Below are positions 6,673 through 14,500 of a DNA stretch of 25,000 nucleotides, piece after piece; position 1 is the first letter of the stretch, and each line of letters opens with the position of its first letter. Under the pieces are notes generated by a model. The model made no database searches, had not been told where the DNA came from, and saw only the letters and a list, made by a program, of their open reading frames with translations. The position numbers were made by a program, and so were the translations under genes. Source of the DNA: Symbiodinium natans (lineage: Eukaryota; Sar; Dinophyceae; Suessiales; Symbiodiniaceae); the NCBI GenBank assembly GCA_905221605.1, contig CAJNDS010001123.1, positions 1 through 25,000 of the forward strand, in the 5' to 3' direction.

Positions 6673-9600
6673 GTTGGGGGTTTAGGGTTTAGGGTTTAGG
6701 GTTTAGCGTTTAGGGTTTAGGGTTTAGGGTTTAGGGTTAGGGTTCAGGGTTCAGGGTTTAGGGGCAGATGCGCCAGGTGGGGGGCTTTAGGGTTTCAGGG
6801 GTTGAGGGTTTTTGGGCTTTCACAAAGGGGTTAGGTTTGGGGTTTTAGGGGTTCAGGGGTTTGGGATTTAGGGGTTTAGTTTAGTGTTTAGGGTTGCGTT
6901 TTGGAAGATTGGGGTTGAGGGTTTTCGGGGTTTAGGGCTTTAGGGGTTTTAGGGTTTTGGGTGGTTGTTAGTGTAAGGGTTTAGGGTTTCGAGGTTTGGG
7001 GTTTAGGGTGTTAGGGTTTGAGGGGTTTGGGGTTTAGGGGTTCAGGATTTGGGGGTTATAGGGTTGAGGGTTTGGGTCTAATTTTCAGGCAGGAATTCGC
7101 TTTGCAAGAGTTCATGTTAGAAGGTGGAGGGTAGGATGCTTGTCTTATGGATACGGGGTGGGCCGAAGAACTTTGTGTGGACAACCCTCAACCCTACCAT
7201 GGGCATTCCTTAAGCGGACATTCCTTAAAATAAGGGTGGCTTAGGGTTTACGGTTGCTCCTTGTACACCCCCAACATTCGATCTTCCTCACGAAGTAGGT
7301 CCACCCTAGCCCCATGCTTTCAGCCCCAAACCGAACTCATAGGTTCCCCTGCTACCGCCCCTCCATACTACCCCCCCCCCCCCCCCCCCGAGTTTTAACT
7401 AGGGCTTAATTATGGGGGAACCTGGGGGGGGGGGGTCAGAATAGAGGGGGCTCCTCTCAGGTTGTGCGGTTCCTGGCGGACGATGCGCTCAAGGGGCGGC
7501 AGCCGGGCACGGCTGGCGAGGAGGCGGCGGCCGCCTTCGTGGCCAGCAAGCTGGAGGAGTGAGGGCCCTAAACCCTAAACCCTAAACCCTAAACCCTAAA
7601 CCCTAAACCCTAAACCCTAAACCCTAAACCCTAAACCCTAAACCCTAAACCCTAAACCCTAAACCCTAAACCCTAAACCCTAAACCCTGAACCCTGAACC
7701 CTAAACCCTGAACCCTGAACCCTGACCCCTGAACCCTAAACCCGAAACCCTAAACCCTACTCCAGGCTTAGCCTGCCCCCCTACAGTACGATGGGGCAAG
7801 CCGACCCAGGTCGTTTGTATTCCGCGTTGAGGAAATTTGGGGTTCAGGCCAGGGTCGCCGCAGCGCAGTGATAGAACCTGATCAGACCCACCTGGGACCC
7901 TGATCTGAATCTTTTAGTTTAGGCTCCTGAGGTCAGGAAGAACCTGCAAAGAAAATGAGGTTTAGGCCTAAACTCGAGAGAATGGAAAGACTCAGATGGC
8001 CGTGCCGTCTTAGACGGCGCGGTTTGGGAGAAAAGTCTTCGATGGCCTTCCACGACCGGGCCAGAGAGCTACTCTTCGCAGCTGACGAAGCTGTCGGGCC
8101 CCTTGCGCATCCTGACCTTCACAGCATCTTGAGCAAACCCTTCCCCCTAAACCCTCTTCCTTAGTCCCTAAACCCGAAACCCCTGTCTTGGGTTTTTTTT
8201 GGGTCCAGGTGTTAGGGTTGGTTTAGCGTTTGGGAGATAGGATCCCTTGAATGTCAGAGGGGGCACCCTTGTTTTATTCTTAGGTCAACCCGAGTTTACT
8301 GAGTTTAGGGTTTAGGGTTTAGGGTTTAGGGTCCAGGGTCCAGGGTCTAGGGTTTAGGGTTTAGGGGCCCAACATGCTGGACGATGAGAGGAGCTGGGCT
8401 GCGAGCCTGCCGGGGAGGACGGAGACCCCAATATCCCTGGTTAAGGTTTGGGGGTTAGGGTCTAGGGCTTAGGGTGCTGTACCCTGTATAGGAACCCCCA
8501 AAACCCCAAAACCCAAAAGCCCCTAAACCCTAAACCCTGAACCCTGAACCCTGAACCCTAAACCCTAAACTTAAACCCTAAACATCTCGGAGTCTTTGGG
8601 AGGACGGCAGCTACTTCCAAACGGTCCGCATGGTGGGGCTGACGGCCATCCGGAGCACTTCCAAGTTGGGATTCGAGGCCAGGCCCGGTTTAGGGTTTGG
8701 GGTTTAGGGTTTAAGGATTAGAGTTGAGAGTTTAGAGTTTAGGGGTTTAGGGCGTCCCCAACCCTACCTCAGACCCCCCGAATCTGACCCTGAACCCCAA
8801 ACCCTAAACCCTAAGGTAGGGCCTGAGGTGCAGGACTTCCAGCTGACCGGCCGATTTGGGGAGGACTACGTCCACTCCATGGACCACCTCCCAGACCTGG
8901 CTCAAGAGCCGGAAGCTAGGACCAAACCCTTTCCCTTCAACCCTACACCCTAAACCCTAAACCCTGAACCCTAAGCCCCAAACCCTCCTTTTCAGGTTTA
9001 GGGATTAGGGCTTCCTTTCTCCCTTTTTAGGGTTTGGGGTTTCTTAAAAGCCCGATCGCGCGAAAATTCAGGGTTCCCTGTTTTTCATTCTTAATTCGGG
9101 GGGAGCCCAGGAATGTGCCTTCGAGGGCCTGGACTTGGTCTTTGTCGGCCACGGGGTAGCAGCGCCAGGGCTCGACTGGGACGACTTCAAGGGCCAGGAC
9201 ATGACATCGAAAGTCTTACTGGTGCTGATCAGCCAGCCGCCTGTGGAGCCCTTTCCCCAAGACGACCTGACCTACTACGCCAGGTGGACCTACAAGTTTG
9301 AAGAGGCGCGCCGGCGAGGCGCAGCGGGCTGCCTGATCGTTCACTTCAGCGACGAGTTCGCCGGCTACCCTTGGAGCGTGACCCGCACCGGCTACAGCGG
9401 GGAGAAGGTGGCCTTGGAGAAGCCGCAGGTGAATCCACTGGCCATCCATGGCTGGCTTGAGAGGGGTCTCGCTTCCAAACTCGCCGAGGCCGCCGGCACC
9501 ACGCTGGACGCTTGGGTGAAGCAAGCGCAGCAGCGGGACTTCCGGCCTGTGGTGGTGGGCCGCGTGTCGCATTCTGTGCAGTACCAGAAGCGGTGCTTCT

Positions 9601-10382
9601 CGGGCCGCAATGTCCTGGGCCTCCTCCCTGGGGAGGAGCCGCACCAGCACGAGGCAGTGGTCATCGCTGGGCATCACGACCACCTGGGCGAGCGCGAGGG
9701 CGAGATCTACAATGGAGCCGTGGACAACTGCACGGGGGTGGCGATGATGCTGGCCACGGCGCGGAGGCTGATCGAGTCGGGCGTCCGCCTCAAGAGGTCT
9801 GTGTTGCTAATGGCCCCCACAGCCGAGGAGTGTGGTCTTCTGGGCTCAGACTACTACGCCGACGAGCCCCTGATGATTGGCACCCGTCAGGCCAAGCCCA
9901 TTGCTGCTTTTGCTTTCGACGTCGGAAATGTGTGGGGTCGTACCAGAGACCTCTCCGTGCTGGGTTTGGGCAGGAGCACCCTGGATCCGTTGTTACAGGA
10001 GGTGGCTGCGTCGCAAGAGCTCACACTGGTCCCTGACCTCCAGCCCAAGATGGGACTTTTCTACCGGAGTGACCACTGGAGTTTCGTGCGACGGGGAGTT
10101 CCTGGGTGCTGGTTCTTCTTTGGCCGCGACTTCATCGGAAAGCCCAGCACCTACTACGACGAGGTTGTGGGCAGGTATATCCAATCCGAATATCACAAGC
10201 CGGCCGATGTCTATCATCCGGAGTGGACCATGGAGGGTCTTCTCTCCCAGGTAAACTTCACCGTGGGCGTCGCCCAAGCGCTGGGCGCTCGCACGGACTT
10301 CTACCCCGCAATGAAGCCTGAGACGGCATCTCGGTCCCCGTTGGGCACTGCGTGCACTGACAGCCTGAATCCTGAACTCTGA
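6607..10382 (+). CDS. M28 family zinc aminopeptidase with PA-like region, six exons
   Basis: Predicted metallo-aminopeptidase/carboxypeptidase of family M28. Exons: 6607-6672, 7461-7556, 8391-8417, 8603-8677, 8828-8911, 9111-10382; they join in frame to 539 codons. Start ATG sits in GCCATGG. Residues ~22-60 carry the N-terminal M28 signature RFLADDALKGRQPGT; ~57-70 read LEELGCEPAGEDGSYFQ across three exons. Residues ~125-160 (LVFVGHGVAAPGLDWDDFKG) open a PA-like insert. Expected di-zinc and catalytic residues are present: H304 and D306 (GHHDHLG), D321 (AVDN), E355 and E356 (AEECGLLGS), D386 (AFDVGN), H478 (YHKPAD). Length matches bacterial PA-containing M28 enzymes, which it most resembles. 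No signal peptide is seen in the assembled start, so the protein may be cytosolic or lack an upstream exon. The last exon is 1.27 kb, the first five are 27-96 nt. Confidence 0.9.
6673..7460 (+). other. Intron 1 of the peptidase gene (GT-AG), telomeric
   Basis: 788 nt. It starts with a TTTAGGG tract (6680-6758) that ends in a 16-bp copy of the exon-1 end. Degenerate TTTAGGG words follow, then unique DNA with AGGTTCCCC / GGGGAACCT inverted words (about 7341 and 7412) and C- and G-runs. The direct repeat CAGGTTG spans both splice junctions. Confidence 0.75.
7461..7556 (+). CDS. M28 peptidase exon 2
   Basis: Encodes VVRFLADDALKGRQPGTAGE and on to KLE (32 residues), the conserved N-terminal M28 helix region. 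It follows CTCTCAG. The frame runs into TGA at 7560, so it must be spliced. The frame-keeping donor is GAG|GAGTGAG (GA type); the nearby GT donor (GA|GTGAGG) would break the frame into exon 3. Confidence 0.85.
7564..7762. repeat. Interstitial telomeric tract in intron 2, CCCTAAA x ~27
   Basis: Clean CCCTAAA heptamers begin five bases after the exon-2 donor region and end with CCCTGAA variants. The intron (7557-8390) also holds unique DNA, the ORF at 7955-8164 and a second TTTAGGG tract (8303-8368). Confidence 0.95.
7955..8164 (+). CDS. Orphan 69-codon ORF inside intron 2, doubtful
   Basis: ATG to TAG ORF with ordinary amino-acid composition; one segment reads FHDRARELLFAADEAVGPLA. It lies wholly inside intron 2 of the peptidase gene, on the same strand. 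The start region has a perfect stem-loop (GCCGTCTTAGACGGC, about 8005-8019). It may be an exon fragment of another gene, a nested gene, a cassette exon or chance. No family recognised. Its last codons run into CCCTAAACCC-like words, which argues against an intact gene. Confidence 0.3.
   Translation: MRFRPKLERMERLRWPCRLRRRGLGEKSSMAFHDRARELLFAADEAVGPLAHPDLHSILSKPFPLNPLP
8391..8417 (+). CDS. M28 peptidase exon 3 (27-nt microexon)
   Basis: Encodes ELGCEPAGE. It follows GATGAGAG and ends at GGGGAG before GACGGAG (GA donor). Joining to exon 4 gives PAGEDGSYFQ, the expected M28 motif. The frame also reads on as DGDPNIPG to a TAA, so its end is set by the family match and by the repeat GGGAGGACGG shared with the exon-4 start. 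Confidence 0.75.
8603..8677 (+). CDS. M28 peptidase exon 4
   Basis: Encodes DGSYFQTVRMVGLTAIRS and on to GFE (25 residues). It begins after TTGGGAG and ends TTCGAG before GCCAGG (GC donor), phase 0. Confidence 0.8.
8828..8911 (+). CDS. M28 peptidase exon 5
   Basis: Encodes VQDFQLTGRFGEDYVHSMDH and on to AQEP (28 residues), matching the region before the PA insert in M28 proteins. Acceptor CCTGAG|GTG; donor CCG|GAAGCTAGG (GA type). Confidence 0.75.
9111..10382 (+). CDS. M28 peptidase exon 6, catalytic domain to stop
   Basis: 1272-nt exon after GAGCCCAG. It starts ECAFEGLDLVFVGHG and runs to TGA at 10380-10382. It holds the PA-like insert and the whole di-zinc catalytic core, without introns. 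The reading frame opens upstream of the first ATG; the in-frame TTG at 9135 is not a start. GC-rich third positions are uniform along it. The last ~20 residues (ETASRSPLGT...) have no family match. Confidence 0.93.
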   Translation, partial: ECAFEGLDLVFVGHGVAAPGLDWDDFKGQDMTSKVLLVLISQPPVEPFPQDDLTYYARWTYKFEEARRRGAAGCLIVHFSDEFAGYPWSVTRTGYSGEKVALEKPQVNPLAIHGWLERGLASKLAEAAGTTLDAWVKQAQQRDFRPVVVGRVSHSVQYQKRCFSGRNVLGLLPGEEPHQHEAVVIAGHHDHLGEREGEIYNGAVDNCTGVAMMLATARRLIESGVRLKRSVLLMAPTAEECGLLGSDYYADEPLMIGTRQAKPIAAFAFDVGNVWGRTRDLSVLGLGRSTLDPLLQEVAASQELTLVPDLQPKMGLFYRSDHWSFVRRGVPGCWFFFGRDFIGKPSTYYDEVVGRYIQSEYHKPADVYHPEWTMEGLLSQVNFTVGVAQALGARTDFYPAMKPETASRSPLGTACTDSLNPEL

Positions 10383-10429
10383 GCTTCAATGTTTGTGGCA
10401 CCTCGACCCTCAACCCCCCCCCCCCCGAA

Positions 10430-10524
10430 ACCCAGAACCGCTCCAAAATTTCAAGCCTGATTACGTAGAAGGCGAGCAAACTCTCCCCCAGAAGCCTGCA
10501 CGCCTCCTGGCGCCCTCAGCTGAG
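10430..10524 (+). CDS. Possible first exon of the second gene (or a peptidase tail exon)
   Basis: Open + strand frame containing FKPDYVEGEQTLPQKPARLL, ending CTGAG before GCCTCTCC. It continues in frame into 10658-10738 by a GC-AG intron lying inside a perfect 30-bp duplication. The start is unresolved: no ATG is visible in this frame, and CCCCCAG before AAGCCTGCA (10492) could be an acceptor. Confidence 0.4.
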
Positions 10525-10673
10525 GCCTCTCCGGGTCCCCTAAACCCTAAACCCTAAACCCTAAACCCTAGGTTTGAACCCTAAACCCTAAACCCTAAAC
10601 CCTAAACCCTAAACCCTAAACCCTAAACCCTAGTACCTCCTTACGCCCTCAGCTGAGGCCTCTCCGGGTCCCC
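10511..10673. repeat. 30-bp perfect direct repeat flanking a telomeric insert
   Basis: CGCCCTCAGCTGAGGCCTCT plus CCGGGTCCCC occurs at 10511-10540 and again at 10644-10673. Between them is a CCCTAAA tract (about 10540-10634) with one interruption (AGGTTTGAA). It looks like a telomeric insertion with target duplication. The repeat has GAG|GC in each copy, allowing exact removal. Confidence 0.95.
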
Positions 10674-10738
10674 AGGTCCCGGAAGTCCCGGAGGCCCCTG
10701 CCAGCTTCGCCTGGAGGCGGCGGCCGGGCAAGCGCGGG
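10658..10738 (+). CDS. Proline/arginine-rich exon of the second gene
   Basis: Reads ASPGPQVPEVPEAPASFAWR and on to RRPGKRG, ending before GTGAGCTT, a canonical donor. Low-complexity linker composition, GC-rich. Joining to the next exon is not resolved: phase 0 here does not match the preferred frame at 11115. Confidence 0.45.
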
Positions 10739-11114
10739 GTGAGCTTTGGGCTGCGGCATCTTGGCTCTGCTGCTGGGTTTAGGGTTTAGGGTTTAGGGTT
10801 TAGGGTTTAGGGATGTCACTATTGATCGGATGTTTGCCGCGTGCGGTTGAGGGAGTTTCGGGTTGCTGGCTGTATGGAATTCGGTGGCTTCGACTTACGA
10901 TGGGCTGAAGATCGACGCACTTCTGGGTGTTTGTGGGGGTTTCGGGTTTCAGGCCTGGGGTGGTTGTTTATTATTTAGGGTTTAGGGTTTAGGGATTAGG
11001 GTTTAGGGCTTAGGGCTTAGGGTTTAACGTTTTAGGGTTTAGGGTGTGAGGGTGTTAGGGTGTATGGGTGTATGGGTGTTTGGGTGTATGCCACCGAGGT
11101 GTTTTGATTGCAAG
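10739..11114 (+). other. Presumed intron, telomeric words and unique DNA
   Basis: TTTAGGG tract (10776-10812), a unique stretch (10813-10960) with a short ORF starting MSLLIGCLPRAV, then TTTAGGG and GGGTGTAT words. A missed exon is possible, since the flanking exons do not join in frame. Confidence 0.4.
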
Positions 11115-11182
11115 ATCGAGGGCTGCGTCTGCTTCCTCTGATCGCGACAAACGGGAGCTGCAAGAGATGGCGAACTCCTCCG
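11115..11182 (+). CDS. Second gene, serine/charged exon
   Basis: Reads SRAASASSDRDKRELQEMAN and ends TCC TCC G before GTTTAGG, phase 1. The start could be after GCAAG (11114) or GATCGAG (11120). The donor GT is the first base pair of the telomeric repeat, so the repeat itself supplies the 5' splice site. Confidence 0.5.
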
Positions 11183-11533
11183 GTTTAGGTTTAGGGTTTA
11201 GGGGTTAGTTTAGGGGTCAGGGTTTAGGGTTAGGGTTTAGGGTTTAGAGTTTAGGGTTTAGGCCAAAACCCTAGAGCCTAGTCCCCTAGTGAAATCCTCC
11301 CCCAGCCCCCCGCGCACCCATCAGCTCAAAACAGTCGATTTCAATATGTCAACCTTGGAAGCCCCAAATCCCCGCTCCTCCTCCCACCCCAACCCCCCCA
11401 AATTGTTTACGTAAACCGTAAACCTTAAGACCCGAGGTTTAAGTCTCCGAAACCAAACTCTAAACCCTAACAACCCTTAACAACCCTTAACGGCCTTTCG
11501 GGGTATTTCAGGTTTTCCCTCCTTGGCGTTAAG

Positions 11534-11561
11534 ACTTTAAGAGGATCGGCATTGAGAACAG
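11534..11561 (+). CDS. Second gene microexon (28 nt), DFKRIGIEN
   Basis: After GCGTTAAG and before GTACGG. It joins the preceding TCC TCC G and the following G GTT ACC to read SSDFKRIGIENRVTW. The acceptor is the only one in this gene not followed by G. Confidence 0.55.
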
Positions 11562-14500
11562 GTACGGACTCCATCACCTCCAAACCCCAAGCCTGATGCT
11601 CGTAGGGCCGTAGGGTTTAGGGTTTAGGGTTTAGGGTTTAGGGTTTAGACCCAAAGCCCCAGCACAAAAAGTTCGGCGCAGGGTTACCTGGGAGCCAGTG
11701 GAGTCGTCCGATCTGGCCATCAAGGCGGGTTGCATTGTGGGCTTAGGGTTCGATCAAGGTTTAGGGTTTCGTTCTGATGCTTTAGGGCTTAGGGCTTTAG
11801 GGTTTAGGGTTTAGGGTTTAGGGTTTAGGGCTTTGGGGTTGAAGCCGGTCATATTCAGGTTGGGGGTTTAGGGTCTCGGGCCGTGGGGTTCTTGGGTCTC
11901 TTTTGGCTTTCAGGCTTTTGGGGCTTTAGGGTATGTTCGGGTCAGCCCTGAACCCTAAACCCGAAACCCGAACCCTAAACCCTGAACCCTACACCCGAAA
12001 CCCTAAACCCTACACCCTAAACCCTAAACCCTAAACATTAGACCCTAAACCTAAACCCTGGCGGTTTCAGACCGAAGGCCTTCCGTTGCGTCCCAGCCCG
12101 CTGGCCAGATGTTGCCGTTGCCAAGCTAGAAGAGGTGTCCTTAGGGTTTAGAGTTTCGGGGATTAACTTTTAGGGTTTAACTGGTTCTGGGTCCGGGTTG
12201 GGGGCTTAAGGGTTTGGACTTTTAGGTTTAGCATCGCGCAGAAGCCCGGCATGTCAAGAGGGAAGGTGAAGAAACGGCCCTCAGCCCTAATCCATGAACC
12301 CTAAACCCTAAACCCTAAACAGAACCCACCCCCTGAAGGTCGTCCGCCATAGCTACTACATCTCCGCGTCCTGGACCGCCTACAAGCCGGGAAGCCCAGT
12401 CCCCAACCCCTCCGCCTCTCCCAACCGTGGGGTCAGGCGTTTAGGATTTAGGGTTTAGGGTTAGGGTTAGGGTTTAGGGTTTAGGGTGTAGGGTTTAGGG
12501 TTTAGGGTTTAGGGTTTGGGGTTTAGGGTTTAGGGTTTAGGGTTCGGGAGGCTCCAAGGGCTCCAGTGTGGACCCGTGAAAAGGCAACGCGCACCAGATT
12601 TGTTAGGGTTTAGGGTTTCTTGTTTAGGGTTTAGGGTTTAGGGTTTAGGGTTTAGTGTTTAGGGCTTCGGGATTAGTTTAGGGTATGATTAATGGTCACC
12701 TAGCTTTGCAACTGAGAAGCACACTTTAACATCGTGCAGAACGGGGGGGTTGCAACCTTGGCAAGGTTTCAAGCGGGGGGGGGGGGGGGGGGTGTCCTGG
12801 AAATCCCGACGCCTTAGTTCGACTCTACACCCGCTCTATTCCTGGAGTACTTTTGTTGTGGGCATGAGTGCCTCTAAGAGAGCCTAAACCTTAATCTAAC
12901 CCCAAACCCCAAACCCCAAACCCCAAACCCCAAACCCTAAACCCTCGACCCTCAACCCCCAACCCTCAACCCTAAACCCTCAACCCTAAACCCTCAACCC
13001 TCAACCCTCAACCCTCAACCCTAAACCCTAAACCCTAAACCCTAAGGATGGCGGAGCGTCTTTTTGGGTGCATGTTCAGGTCTGGGAGCCGGGTCTGAGC
13101 AATAGGGTTGAGGGATTGGAGGGTCCCCAACCCCGAACTCTGAATGGAGGGTAAGGGGTTTAGGGTTTAGGGTCTAGGGTTTAGGGTTTAGGGTTTAAAG
13201 TTTAGGGTCTAGGGTCTAGGGTTTAGGGTTTGGCGTTTGGGGTTCAGGGGTTTTGGGTTTGTGAAGAGATATAAGGAGGGACCTTTAGAAGGGACCCTGA
13301 ATCTTACTCCCCATATAACCTTACATACACCCCATGCAACCCCTGCATTACCCCTAAGGTCCCTTATAAGGGTCCCTCCTTTAGCCCCCTGTGGGTCTAG
13401 CCACTGCGACTCGTTCGGGAGGCCGTTCGAGATGATCTGCCTTCGCCGCGGCGAGCTCTACGAGACCACGGTGAGGACCCGGGTTTAGGGTTTAGGGTTG
13501 GGGTATAGGGTTTAGGGTTTAGGGTTTAGGGTTTAGGGTTTAGGGTTTAGGGTTTAGGGTTTAGGGTTTAGGGCTTAGGGTTTAGGGTTTAGGGTTTAGG
13601 GTCTGCAGGTTTGACGAGGAGGCCGAGTGGACCCGGGGGTTGGGATTTGGGGGTGTTGACACGGTGTTGAGGTTAGGGTTTAGGTTTAGGTTTAAGGTTT
13701 AAGGTTTAGGGTTTAGGGTTTCGGGTTTCGGGTTTCGGGTTTTTGGGGTTTAGGGTTTAGGGCCTTTGGGGATGCTTTGTGGCAGAAGATTGGCTTGCCC
13801 CAACAACTCCCCCTCGCCCCCCCCCCCCCCCGAAGCCTTTGAACCCTAAACCCTAAACCTCAAACCCTAAACCCTAAACCCTAAACCCTAAACCCTAAAC
13901 CCTAAACCCTAAACCCTAAACCCTAAACCCTAAACCCTAAACCCTAAATAAACCCTAAACCCGAACCCTAGTCTCCGATCCCCAAGTTGCAGGATAGGCA
14001 TCCATGGCATCGAAGAGTTCCAGATCATGCGCGACGCAGACGTCTTGCAGGTGCTGGGATGCTAAACCCTAAGCCCTAAGCCCCACACCCTAAACCCTAA
14101 ACCCTAAACACCAAACCCTAAACCCTAAGCCCTAAACCCTAAGCCCTACAGCCCAAACCCTCAACCCCAGACCGTAAACCCTACACCCTAATTACAACCT
14201 ACGCCCCAAAACCCAAAGCCAACTCGAGGGGGCCCACCTGAGTCCTAAGATTCTTCGCTGAGCTGCAGCTTCAGGAGCGGGGCCCAACCGACAAGGGATC
14301 CTAGGTGAACCCCTCACCCCAAGGCTGCCTGGATCCTCAAGAGCTTCAGAGTTTTGGGAAAGGTTTCGGGCTTAGGGTTTGGGGTTTTACCCGGGGTTTT
14401 GGGTTTTGGAGTTTGGGGTTGTGGGTTTGTGGTTTGGGGCTTCAATCCTAAACCCAAAACCCTTCGATTTTGGGCTTGTTCTCAATGAAAGGCCGCCTCG

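Noticed and set aside
9216-10277. Other-frame and minus-strand ORFs over the peptidase exon
   Set aside because: Shadows of a GC-rich coding exon. Only the + strand frame carries the M28 motifs.
13237-13488. 83-codon ORF starting in intronic DNA
   Set aside because: Only its last ~18 codons are the real exon (13422-13475). The upstream part crosses an inverted-repeat element.
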